Shown here: positions 1 through 8,019 of the stretch, one piece after another
Layout: the number at the start of each line of letters is the position of its first letter
Position numbering within the stretch: the stretch's first letter is position 1
Assembly (NCBI GenBank): GCA_900765575.1
Contig: CAAFRW010000220.1
Span: 1 to 19,327 of the forward strand
Direction: 5' to 3'
Source: Bacteroidaceae bacterium
GTDB taxonomy: Bacteria; Bacteroidota; Bacteroidia; Bacteroidales; Bacteroidaceae
Length of the DNA stretch: 19,327 nucleotides
Notes under the pieces: generated by a model
Seen by the model: the letters and a program-made list of their open reading frames with translations, nothing else
Database searches by the model: none
What the model was told of the DNA's origin: nothing
Program-made: the position numbers and the translations under genes

Positions 1-2
1 GC

Positions 3-83
3 GTACGCGGATTGCAAATAAAGATTGCCCCGGGAGATTTAATTAAAGAAACTCGTGCCGAAATTTGTAGGTTATGTGTATAA
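3..83 (+). CDS. Possible 3' end of an upstream gene
   Basis: An open frame runs in from the window edge and ends at TAA (81-83), giving 26 residues ending in RAEICRLCV. The stop lies just before the promoter of the peptide transporter, which is where a gene end would be expected. I do not recognise the product, and a frame this short could be open by chance. The alternative is plain intergenic DNA. Confidence 0.25.
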   Translation, partial: VRGLQIKIAPGDLIKETRAEICRLCV

Positions 84-107
84 AATCTCATTAAAATTAT
101 ATCTTTG
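75..107 (+). promoter_or_regulatory. Bacteroidota-type promoter of the peptide transporter
   Basis: TATCTTTG at 100-107 matches the -7 consensus TAnnTTTG exactly. TGTG at 75-78 is a 3-of-4 match to the -33 TTTG, with a 21-nt spacer. Transcription would start near 114, leaving an AT-rich leader of about 35 nt with no Shine-Dalgarno sequence, as is common in this phylum. Confidence 0.6.
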
Positions 108-149
108 CACTCAAAGAAAAATAAATATTAATCTTTAAATCTAAATTTT

Positions 150-1829
150 ATGTTTGAAGGACAGCCAAAAGGCTTATATGCGTTAGCTCTTGCCAATACG
201 GGCGAACGCTTCGGCTACTACACCATGCTTGCCATTTTTACATTATTTCTGCAAGCAAAGTTCGGCTTTACTGCCGCAGTTACTTCCAATATCTTTGCCG
301 GTTTCTTAGCGCTGGTTTATTTCCTTCCAGTGTTAGGAGGTTATTTGGCAGATAAGTTTGGTTACGGAAAGATGGTCACATCGGGTATCGTAATTATGTT
401 TATCGGATACATCTGCTTAGCCATTCCTGCTGGAAACAATGCTGTGGGCATTGCTGCCATGATTGGTTCGCTTGTGTTGATTGCTTTAGGTACGGGATTT
501 TTCAAAGGAAACCTGCAAGTAATGGTCGGTAACCTGTATGATGACCCTAAGTATGCAGCTAAACGCGATACTGCATTTTCCATTTTCTATATGGCTATTA
601 ATGTGGGTGCGTTATTTGCTCCTACGGCTGCCGAAAAAATAACGACTTGGTATCTGGCTAAGTCCGGTTTTATTTATAACGGCGATATTCCTGCTTTGGC
701 TCATCAATACTTGGATGGAAGCCTGACAGGAGAGGCTATGCAGAAGTTTGCCGATTTGGCGGCTGTGCAACATGTTGCGGCTGACACCACTTCGTTAACG
801 AACTTTGCCAATGAATATATTGATAGTCTTTCTACTTCATACCATTTGGGTTTTGCAGTTGCTTGTGTATCTCTTATCGTTTCGATGCTTATTTATGTAC
901 TCGGACGTAAGACGTTTAAACATGCAGATATGAATGCAAAACAGGCTGCTAAAGGAAACGAACAGGCTACGGCTGTTCCTGAACTTTCCAAGGCTGAAAC
1001 AAAATCACGTATCGTGGCTTTGTGTCTGGTGTTCGCTGTGGTTATTTTCTTCTGGATGGCATTCCATCAGAACGGTTTGACACTGACATTCTTTGCGCGT
1101 GACTATACAGCGGCTTCGGCTACCGGACTTACCCGAATTGGTTTTGACGTATGGAATTTGGTGCTTATCGCTATCGGCGTATACGGTTTATTCGGTTTCT
1201 TCCAGGCTAAAAACTCCAAAGGAAAGATTATTTCCGGTATTGTCACTATTGCAGCATTTGCTTTACTGGTTGTGGCTTATCAATATATGGGTAACGGACC
1301 TATTGAAATTCTTCCGCAGAAGTTCCAACAGTTCAATCCATTCTTTGTGGTAGCGCTTACTCCGGTGTCGATGGCTGTATTCAGTGCGTTGGCTAAACGT
1401 GGCAAAGAACCTTCCGCACCACGCAAGATTGGTATCGGTATGTTTATTGCTGCTGTAGGTTTCTTGATTATGGTAGTAGGTTCACTCGGTTTGCCTGTTC
1501 CAGACGCTCTTTCTACCGCTACAGGCGATTATCGTGTTACTCCTAACTTGCTTATCAGTACGTATCTCGTGCTTACTTTTGCCGAGTTGTTCCTTTCTCC
1601 GATGGGTATTTCGTTTGTATCGAAAGTAGCACCTCCCAAATATAAAGGTTTGATGATGGGAGGCTGGTTTGCTGCAACAGCCGTAGGTAATTACTTGGTA
1701 TCTATTATCGGAATGTTGTGGGGCGGATTGCCGTTGTGGGTTCTTTGGGGTATTCTCGTTGCCCTCTGCTTACTGTCGGCATTGTTCATCTTCTCTATCA
1801 TGAAGAAATTGGAAATGGTAGCTAAGTAA
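150..1829 (+). CDS. POT/PTR2-family proton-dependent oligopeptide transporter
   Basis: An inner-membrane MFS protein of 559 residues, in the usual size range for POT transporters, which import di- and tripeptides with protons. Recognisable signatures are the N-terminal GERFGYY segment (residues 18-24), the loop motif GGYLADKFG (around 63-71), and FYMAINVGALFAP, which matches the second PTR2 signature. About 12-14 hydrophobic segments follow. The family's ExxER motif in helix 1 is altered: the first Glu is Asn16 (NTGER), and YYG reads YYT. Glu19 and Arg20 remain. The true substrate is therefore less certain than in model POT proteins. The ATG at 150 is chosen because it follows the promoter closely and leads straight into helix 1. 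The gene appears monocistronic, bounded by its own promoter and terminator. The next gene is a convergent extracytoplasmic peptidase, so a peptide-use link is plausible but unproven. Confidence 0.9.
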   Translation: MFEGQPKGLYALALANTGERFGYYTMLAIFTLFLQAKFGFTAAVTSNIFAGFLALVYFLPVLGGYLADKFGYGKMVTSGIVIMFIGYICLAIPAGNNAVGIAAMIGSLVLIALGTGFFKGNLQVMVGNLYDDPKYAAKRDTAFSIFYMAINVGALFAPTAAEKITTWYLAKSGFIYNGDIPALAHQYLDGSLTGEAMQKFADLAAVQHVAADTTSLTNFANEYIDSLSTSYHLGFAVACVSLIVSMLIYVLGRKTFKHADMNAKQAAKGNEQATAVPELSKAETKSRIVALCLVFAVVIFFWMAFHQNGLTLTFFARDYTAASATGLTRIGFDVWNLVLIAIGVYGLFGFFQAKNSKGKIISGIVTIAAFALLVVAYQYMGNGPIEILPQKFQQFNPFFVVALTPVSMAVFSALAKRGKEPSAPRKIGIGMFIAAVGFLIMVVGSLGLPVPDALSTATGDYRVTPNLLISTYLVLTFAELFLSPMGISFVSKVAPPKYKGLMMGGWFAATAVGNYLVSIIGMLWGGLPLWVLWGILVALCLLSALFIFSIMKKLEMVAK

Positions 1830-1858
1830 TCCGAAGATTCTTATATAACTCAACTAAT

Positions 1859-1896
1859 AAAGCCGTTTTAGCAATAAGGTTTGCTAAAACGGCTTT
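1859..1896 (+). terminator. Rho-independent terminator of the peptide transporter
   Basis: A perfect 16-bp stem (1859-1874 with 1881-1896) closes a 6-nt loop and runs into T residues ending at 1898. The stem contains AGCCGTTTTAGC and its complement. It lies 29 nt past the transporter stop and 35 nt from the end of the convergent peptidase gene. The opposite strand has a weaker U-rich tail (TTTATTAG), so it may also serve the minus-strand gene. Confidence 0.9.
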
Positions 1897-1930
1897 TTCT
1901 TGATATCTGATATTGATTTATACGTTCCGG

Positions 1931-4105
1931 TTATTTAAGCCATTTATCCAGCCAGTTGAAGTAGGTACGTTGCCAGAGGATACCGTTCTGGGGTTTCAAC
2001 ACCCAATGGTTTTCATCCGGATAAAGAAGCAGTTCGGCAGGTATGCCACGCATAACAGCTGCGTTGAATGCCGACATTCCCTGAGAAGCCAAAATGCGGT
2101 AATCTTTCTCTCCATGGATACAGAGGATAGGAGTATCCCATTTGTCCACAAACTTATGAGGTGAGTTGGCAAAAGTGCGTTGTGCCACCGGATTGTTCTT
2201 TTCCCAATAAGCGCCACCCATATCCCAATGAGCAAACCACATTTCTTCGGTTTCGAGATATTGCTGTTCCATATTGAAAATTCCGTCGTGAGCAATGAAA
2301 GCCTTGAAACGTTTACCGTGATTTCCGGCTAAGTAGTAAACGGAATATCCGCCGAAGCTGGCACCTACACATCCTAATTTATCTTTATCCACATAGGGCT
2401 CTTTAGAAATATCGTCGATAGCCGACAGATAATCTTTCATACATTGGCCGCTATAGTCGCCGCTGATTTGTTCAAGCCATTCCATACCGAAACCCGGAAG
2501 TCCGCGACGGTTCGGGGCAATGATAATATAATCGTTGGCTGCCATAATCTGGAAGTTCCAACGGTATGACCAGAATTGGCTGACCGGACTTTGTGGTCCG
2601 CCTTCGCAGAACAAGAGGGTTGGATATTTCTTATTCGGGTCGAACTGAGGAGGATAAATAACCCATGAAAGCATCTCTTTTCCATCGGTCGTTTTAGTCC
2701 AGCGTGCCTCTACTTTTCCCATGGTTAACTGGTCGTAGATATGTTTGTTCTCCGTAGTGAGTTGGGCAATCTGCCTGGTATCCGTATCAAGCAGATAAAT
2801 CTCGTCGGCCATGCTGATAGAGTGACGCTTGGTGATGACATTCTTTCCAGCCATAGCAACGGAAGCATAGTCATAATCTCCTTCTGTCAGCTTCTCTACC
2901 TCTCCGTTCAAATTAGTGCGGTAAACCATGGTTGCACCATGCCATACTCCGAGGAAATACAACGATTGTGAATCGTTATTCCAACAGTAATCATCTACAC
3001 CACTTTCGAAGCTTTCCGTAACGTAGGTTTTGAGTTTATTTTCGAGATTGAATACACAAAGGCGGTTGCGGTCGCTTTCATAACCATCCCGTTCCATACT
3101 TTGCCACGCAATGTATTTTCCATCGGGGGAGAAGCGGGGATTGATATCGTATCCTTTGTTTTCATCCTTATGCTGGAGAGCTACCTCTTTTGAGCCGGTT
3201 CCGTCGGCATTGGTCATGACTGCTTTGTTGCAAGCCAGTTGGGATGTGGTGTAATCCTTGCAAAGGTTTTCTGTTTTACCGCTTTCCAAGTTATACAGAT
3301 AGATATCCGAATCGGTGGAGAAAGCATATTCCTTGCCTGTTTTTTTACGGCAAGTATAGGCTATACTTTTTGAATCGGGACTCCAAGCCAGTTGTTCCAT
3401 GCCTCCGAAAGGTTTCATCGGACATTCGTAAGGTTGTCCTTCCAATATGTCTTTTGCTTCGCCTATTTTGTTTCCGTCGAAAGACGCAACGTAGGGATGT
3501 GGAATGGTTTCAACCCATTCGTCCCAATGTTTATACATCAAATCGTTGACGATGATTCCTGAAGCTTTGGGAAGGTCGGGATAGATGTCTGCCGTACGTT
3601 GTCCGTATTTTATCTGGGCAACAAATAAAACTTTGCTTTCGTCGGGCGAGAAGCTGAAACCTTCGATGTCTCCGTCGAAAGCGGAGATAACTTTCCTTCC
3701 GGTTCCATCCGCATTCATTTCCCAGATTTCACTCTTTCCGTTTTCGGAGCTCAGATAAGCTATTTTGCTGCCTCCTTTTATCCAGCAAGGCTCGCCTTCG
3801 CTTTTAGTGCTGGTGGTAAGCATTTTGTTTTCACTGCCATCTGCATTCATGGTGTAGATAACCTGATGACTCTTGTTTTCCGGAACGCTGTAATACGATA
3901 CCGTATAGACTACCTTCGTACCGTCGGGAGAAACAGATAATCCCCCGATTCGTCCCATTGCCCAAAGAGCTTCCGGGGTCAATCGCCCGTTTTGGATGGT
4001 AATCTCTTGTTTCCCAATGAAGGGAGCTTTCGTATCTTCCGTTTTATTAGCGGAGCACGAAGCAAGCATTGCGACTGCCGTCATAATGAATAATTTTGTT
4101 TTCAT
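1931..4105 (-). CDS. S9-family dipeptidyl-peptidase-like lipoprotein (DPP V / acylaminoacyl-peptidase type)
   Basis: A 724-residue serine exopeptidase predicted to act in the periplasm or on the outer membrane, releasing dipeptides or acylated residues from peptides. The N-terminus is a lipoprotein signal with lipobox LASC and Cys17 as lipidation site. Residues about 45-440 hold PD40/WD40-like propeller repeats, seen as recurring SPDG, MNADG and SPDESK blocks. The C-terminal alpha/beta-hydrolase domain has the nucleophile elbow GASFGGYS (Ser583), Asp668 in GEKDYRI and His700 in ENHW, a complete triad. Length and order fit the DPP V-like peptidases of Bacteroidota such as that of Porphyromonas. 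Which peptide ends it cuts cannot be read from the sequence. It has its own promoter upstream and is separated from the yidC-pyrG transcript by a terminator. It faces the peptide transporter gene tail to tail. Confidence 0.9.
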   Translation of the reverse strand: MKTKLFIMTAVAMLASCSANKTEDTKAPFIGKQEITIQNGRLTPEALWAMGRIGGLSVSPDGTKVVYTVSYYSVPENKSHQVIYTMNADGSENKMLTTSTKSEGEPCWIKGGSKIAYLSSENGKSEIWEMNADGTGRKVISAFDGDIEGFSFSPDESKVLFVAQIKYGQRTADIYPDLPKASGIIVNDLMYKHWDEWVETIPHPYVASFDGNKIGEAKDILEGQPYECPMKPFGGMEQLAWSPDSKSIAYTCRKKTGKEYAFSTDSDIYLYNLESGKTENLCKDYTTSQLACNKAVMTNADGTGSKEVALQHKDENKGYDINPRFSPDGKYIAWQSMERDGYESDRNRLCVFNLENKLKTYVTESFESGVDDYCWNNDSQSLYFLGVWHGATMVYRTNLNGEVEKLTEGDYDYASVAMAGKNVITKRHSISMADEIYLLDTDTRQIAQLTTENKHIYDQLTMGKVEARWTKTTDGKEMLSWVIYPPQFDPNKKYPTLLFCEGGPQSPVSQFWSYRWNFQIMAANDYIIIAPNRRGLPGFGMEWLEQISGDYSGQCMKDYLSAIDDISKEPYVDKDKLGCVGASFGGYSVYYLAGNHGKRFKAFIAHDGIFNMEQQYLETEEMWFAHWDMGGAYWEKNNPVAQRTFANSPHKFVDKWDTPILCIHGEKDYRILASQGMSAFNAAVMRGIPAELLLYPDENHWVLKPQNGILWQRTYFNWLDKWLK

Positions 4106-4141
4106 ACGTAATTTTGTACTTGTTAGATTTTTTTCTTTTTA

Positions 4142-4173
4142 CAAAGGACGTAAAAAGAGGGGAATAATACAAA
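4142..4173 (-). promoter_or_regulatory. Probable promoter of the S9 peptidase gene
   Basis: On the minus strand TTTG (4173-4170) is followed after 20 nt by GTCCTTTG (4149-4142). The spacing is ideal for the Bacteroidota promoter. The TTTG half of the -7 box is exact, but its TA start reads GT. Transcription would begin around 4135, about 30 nt before the ATG. Confidence 0.45.
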
Positions 4174-4218
4174 TGGGAGAGAGGTAAAGTTGTTATTTGT
4201 TGCTTTCAACATAAAATT

Positions 4219-4266
4219 AGCGCGGACTATCGTTTATTGAATTTGCATTCTGCGATAATCCGCGCT
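4219..4266 (-). terminator. Terminator of the pyrG-yidC transcript
   Basis: On the minus strand a 14-bp GC-rich stem (4266-4253 with 4232-4219) includes one G-U wobble and is followed by AATTTTAT. On the plus strand the wobble becomes an A-C mismatch, so the hairpin is better suited to ending minus-strand transcripts. It lies 40 nt after yidC and before the promoter of the peptidase gene. The loop is about 20 nt, longer than usual. Confidence 0.7.
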
Positions 4267-4306
4267 GATAAGTAAGGCTATTCCTGTTGTCTATAGGATA
4301 TAAAAA

Positions 4307-6175
4307 CTATTTCTTTTTATTACGTGCTTCCCGTTCGCGGGTTACGCGTTCCTGTTCTTTTTGCAAAGCTTCCAACTTGGCCATCATGCTTGATTTCTTC
4401 TTCGGAGTACTCTTATTGGCTTGCATACGTGCTTCCAACTTAGCCAATAAGGCTGCATCGTCGGTACGCTTACGAAGCACAATCATAATAAGGATACTGA
4501 TTAAACCGGAAATGAAGTAATAGTAGTTCAAACCGGAAGAGTAATCATTAAAGATGAAGATGAACATCACCGGCATCAGATACATAATCCATTTCATACC
4601 CGGCACCTGCTGTTGGGAAGCAGCGTCTTGCTGTTTCATCATATATACCGTATTCAGGATATTGGTGATGCTGAACAGCAAGCAGAACAAACTGAGGTGA
4701 TTACCTAAAAGAGGTATATGTGTGCCCCAACTGATGATATCGTCGTAAGTAGATAAATCCGGTGCCCATAAGAAACTTTGTTGACGCAACTCGATAGCGT
4801 TCGGTACAAAGTTAAATAAGGCAATGAAGACAGGCATTTGTATCAACATAGGCAAACATCCTCCCATCGGGCTAACTCCATATTTGCTGTATAAAGCCAT
4901 CACTTCCTGCTGCTTTTTCATGGAGTCTTCCTGTTTCGGATATTTCTTGTTGATTTCGTCGATGTACGGTTTCAGTACACGCATCTTAGCCGAAGACATA
5001 TAAGATTTGTATGTAGCCGGATAAACCAATATCTTTACAATGATAGTCATCAGCAGCAATACGACACCCATGCTCAATCCCCAATTGGATAACCAGTCGA
5101 ATACGTAGATGGTGAAGAAACGGTTAATCCATCGGAACAGCGGCCATCCCAGATAAACTAAATCTTGCATTTCCAAATCTTTATCGCCTGCTGCAAAATG
5201 GTTCATCTTTTGCAAAGTCTTATAATGGTTCGGACCAAAATAGAACTGCATGTTAGTGGGTTGCTTTCCTGTCGGATCGAAGAAGGTATACATTTGTGCA
5301 TTGTAACTCTTCAAATAACCACTTCCTTCTTTTTGCATTTTAGAAGAAAGGTTGGTTTTGTCGAAGTCCTGGTATGCAATGAATACACATGAAAAGAATT
5401 GGTTTTTAAAAGCAATCCAATCTAATTTCTCCGGGATTTCTTTTTCAGCGTCCTTGGTTTCACTCAGGTAATCGGTGTTATCATCCTTTATTTTGTAAGT
5501 AAGGGTGGTATAACGGTTTTCGAAAGAGTACCCTTTTTCCAGCTGACGCGCGTCTTGATGCCAATGGATGTCCACTGTATTGATAGACGGCGCAAAATAA
5601 TTCTGCATATTGTGAGCTTCAATCGTAAAGTTCACCATATAATTATTCTGCAGCAATTTATAATTGAAATCGATATAACCCGGTCCGTTTGTTTGCAGAC
5701 GCATGGTTACCGTACTATCTGTTACATTGGTAGGAGTGAAGTACAGGTCTTCTGTAATAATGTTCTCGTTTTTGCCATTAAAAGAAAAGTTCATTCCGGC
5801 ATCCTTACCATCAAACAATACCACCGGCTTTCCGTCTTGCCCGTTATAATCTTTCAGTTTGGCCGAGTATACACGTCCTCCCTTGTTGGTAAATTGCAGT
5901 TCTACTAACTCATTTTGTAAAGTAATGAATGATTCTTCACCTTGTTTAGCGTTAAATAGTAGAGAAGTGGAATCCAAAGCCGTAGCAGCCACTTGAGTCT
6001 GCGCCATGGCAGCTTCGGCTATTTCTTTGTTGGCTTGTTGTTGCTGGATAGTCAGTATGGAGTCTTGGTAGCGTTGTGATTGAGCCAGTTGTTCGGCACT
6101 AGGGCGGTTCAACAAGCTGAAACCTATTAGCACGGCTCCAATCATGGCAAATCCTATAAGAGTGTTTTTTTCCAT
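4307..6175 (-). CDS. yidC: Membrane protein insertase YidC
   Basis: Inner-membrane insertase/chaperone that inserts and folds membrane proteins with or without SecYEG. The 622-residue protein has the Gram-negative layout: an N-terminal anchor (residues about 5-22), a large periplasmic beta domain (about 70-340), then the conserved insertase core with five helices from about 350 to 567. Core signatures are YPATYKSYMSSAKM (385-398), the cytoplasmic helical hairpin with ALYSKYGVSPMGGC (427-440) and LIQMPVFIALF. The position of the Escherichia coli hydrophilic-groove Arg366 is Lys381 here, conserving charge. The C-terminal tail (571-622) is very basic and predicted helical or coiled-coil, resembling the ribosome-binding tails of Oxa1/YidC2 proteins. 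It starts 31 nt after pyrG on the same strand with AGGA just upstream of the ATG, so the two are probably co-transcribed. Confidence 0.97.
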   Translation of the reverse strand: MEKNTLIGFAMIGAVLIGFSLLNRPSAEQLAQSQRYQDSILTIQQQQANKEIAEAAMAQTQVAATALDSTSLLFNAKQGEESFITLQNELVELQFTNKGGRVYSAKLKDYNGQDGKPVVLFDGKDAGMNFSFNGKNENIITEDLYFTPTNVTDSTVTMRLQTNGPGYIDFNYKLLQNNYMVNFTIEAHNMQNYFAPSINTVDIHWHQDARQLEKGYSFENRYTTLTYKIKDDNTDYLSETKDAEKEIPEKLDWIAFKNQFFSCVFIAYQDFDKTNLSSKMQKEGSGYLKSYNAQMYTFFDPTGKQPTNMQFYFGPNHYKTLQKMNHFAAGDKDLEMQDLVYLGWPLFRWINRFFTIYVFDWLSNWGLSMGVVLLLMTIIVKILVYPATYKSYMSSAKMRVLKPYIDEINKKYPKQEDSMKKQQEVMALYSKYGVSPMGGCLPMLIQMPVFIALFNFVPNAIELRQQSFLWAPDLSTYDDIISWGTHIPLLGNHLSLFCLLFSITNILNTVYMMKQQDAASQQQVPGMKWIMYLMPVMFIFIFNDYSSGLNYYYFISGLISILIMIVLRKRTDDAALLAKLEARMQANKSTPKKKSSMMAKLEALQKEQERVTREREARNKKK

Positions 6176-6206
6176 TTCCTGAGATTAATGTTATATGATT
6201 ATTTAG

Positions 6207-7805
6207 TTATTTACTGATTGCAGCTTTGATAAATGACAGGAACAACGGATGCGGATTTAAAACCGTACTACTATATTCCGGATGGAACTGTGTGCCAATG
6301 TACCATTTCAATCCGGGTATCTCAACGATTTCCACTAAGTCCGATTCCGGATTGATACCTACACATTTCATGCCGGCCTTCTCGTATTCGGCCTTATAGA
6401 TATTATTGAATTCGTAACGGTGGCGGTGACGCTCCTGAATATGAGTCTTATGGTAAGCTTCGAATGTTTTGGATTGTTGGTCGAGTACACATTCGTAAGC
6501 TCCTAAACGCATGGTTCCTCCCATATTGGTTACCGACTTCTGTTCTTCCATGATGTCGATTACATTGTGGGGAGTCTTTTCATCCATTTCGCGGGAGTTT
6601 GCATCGGCATATCCTAATACGTTGCGTGCAAATTCAATGGCCATACATTGCATACCTAAGCAAATACCGAAGGTCGGTTTATTGTGGGTACGGGTATATT
6701 TGGCCGCAACGAATTTACCTTCGATTCCTCTCTGTCCGAATCCCGGGCAAATCACTACGCCATCTACATTAGCCAGCTTTTCTTCTACATTCTCATCGGT
6801 CAAGTATTCGCTGTTTACAAACTCAACATTTAATTTGTAATGATTGTATGTAGCTGCTTGCGAAAGAGATTCTAAGATAGATTTATAAGCATCTTGCAAT
6901 TCATACTTTCCAACTAAGGCTATTTTTACCTCTTTTGTGGCACTGTAACGAAGCTTCAGGAATTCTTTCCATGAATCCAAGTTCGGCTCATCTTCTACCG
7001 GAAGCCCCATTTTGGTAAGGATGGTTTTGTCCAATTCCTGTTCGTGCATGCGTATAGGCACTTCATAGATAGTAGGCATATCTACCGATTGCACCACTGC
7101 GTTTTCGTCTACATTGCAGAACAGCGCCACCTTTTTCCGTAAGTTTGCATTGAGTTCATGCTCGCTACGCAATACTAAAATATCCGGTTGGATACCTACC
7201 GACTGAAGTTCTTTTACCGAGTGCTGGGTCGGTTTGGTTTTTAATTCTTTTGCCGCTGCCAAATAGGGAACATAAGTAAGGTGTACGCATAAGGCGTTAC
7301 GTCCTAATTCCCATTTCAACTGACGGATGCTTTCAAGATAAGGAAGCGATTCGATATCGCCTACCGTTCCGCCTATTTCGGTAATGACAAAGTCAAATTT
7401 ATATTTGTTTCCAAGCAATTTCACATTACGTTTAATCTCATCTGTAATGTGAGGAATAATCTGGATAGTTTTTCCTAAATAGTCTCCGCGGCGTTCTTTA
7501 TCAATCACACTTTTATAAATACGGCCGGTAGTGATATTGTTTGCTTTGGTTGTTTGTATACCCAGAAAACGTTCGTAATGTCCCAAGTCCAAATCGGCTT
7601 CGTGACCGTCGACTGTTACATAACACTCTCCGTGTTCGTATGGGTTAAGAGTTCCCGGGTCGATATTGATATAAGGGTCGAATTTCTGGATGGTAACGTT
7701 GTAACCTCTTGCTTGAAGTAAATTACCGATAGATGATGAGATGATTCCTTTTCCTAAAGATGAAGCTACACCACCTGTAACGAAGATATACTTTGTTTCT
7801 GCCAC
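6207..7805 (-). CDS. pyrG: CTP synthase (glutamine-hydrolysing)
   Basis: Cytoplasmic enzyme that makes CTP from UTP, ATP and glutamine, the last step of de novo pyrimidine nucleotide synthesis. The 532-residue length is typical. The N-terminal synthase domain opens with FVTGGVASSLGKG (P-loop, residues about 8-20), followed by DPYINIDPGT and HEADLDLGHYERF. The C-terminal class I glutamine amidotransferase domain carries the nucleophile Cys382 in GICLGMQ and the His508/Glu510 pair in FHPEYS, so the full amidotransferase triad is present. It is first in the minus-strand pair with yidC and has a good promoter match upstream. The ATG at 7805 gives the conserved N-terminus directly. The pairing pyrG-yidC is common in Bacteroidales. 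Confidence 0.98.
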   Translation of the reverse strand: MAETKYIFVTGGVASSLGKGIISSSIGNLLQARGYNVTIQKFDPYINIDPGTLNPYEHGECYVTVDGHEADLDLGHYERFLGIQTTKANNITTGRIYKSVIDKERRGDYLGKTIQIIPHITDEIKRNVKLLGNKYKFDFVITEIGGTVGDIESLPYLESIRQLKWELGRNALCVHLTYVPYLAAAKELKTKPTQHSVKELQSVGIQPDILVLRSEHELNANLRKKVALFCNVDENAVVQSVDMPTIYEVPIRMHEQELDKTILTKMGLPVEDEPNLDSWKEFLKLRYSATKEVKIALVGKYELQDAYKSILESLSQAATYNHYKLNVEFVNSEYLTDENVEEKLANVDGVVICPGFGQRGIEGKFVAAKYTRTHNKPTFGICLGMQCMAIEFARNVLGYADANSREMDEKTPHNVIDIMEEQKSVTNMGGTMRLGAYECVLDQQSKTFEAYHKTHIQERHRHRYEFNNIYKAEYEKAGMKCVGINPESDLVEIVEIPGLKWYIGTQFHPEYSSTVLNPHPLFLSFIKAAISK

Positions 7806-7870
7806 AGTTATATGATTTTTTAATTTAGTTCTTAAATAAGCGTTCTGTCCGCATTTTAAATTTTAAACCG

Positions 7871-7901
7871 CAAAATTATAAAAAAATGAAGAATCCACGA
7901 A
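7871..7901 (-). promoter_or_regulatory. Promoter of pyrG-yidC
   Basis: Minus-strand TAATTTTG (7878-7871) matches TAnnTTTG exactly. TTCG (7901-7898) lies 19 nt upstream as a 3-of-4 -33 box. The predicted start near 7865 leaves a leader of about 60 nt before pyrG. No attenuator-like hairpin was obvious in that leader. Confidence 0.6.
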
Positions 7902-7969
7902 CCTTTCTTCTAAAAAACATTTGTTGAGCGTATACTTTTATGGTGTTTTTGAGATTATTTTACAGTTTA

Positions 7970-8001
7970 TATGGGAGGTTCGATTTTTTCCTGTATTTTT
8001 G
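7970..8001 (+). promoter_or_regulatory. Promoter of the DUF3078 gene
   Basis: TATTTTTG at 7994-8001 is an exact -7 match, with TATG (7970-7973, 3 of 4) 20 nt upstream. The expected start near 8008 falls downstream of the TTG codon at 7921 that would give the longest frame. It therefore supports the ATG at 8020 or 8029 as the real start. Confidence 0.6.
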
Positions 8002-8019
8002 CGCATAAATGTCCAAACT

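Noticed and set aside
7921..8019. TTG-started N-terminal extension of the DUF3078 protein
   Set aside because: An exact -7 box (7994-8001) lies inside it, and the signal peptide begins only at 8020/8029.
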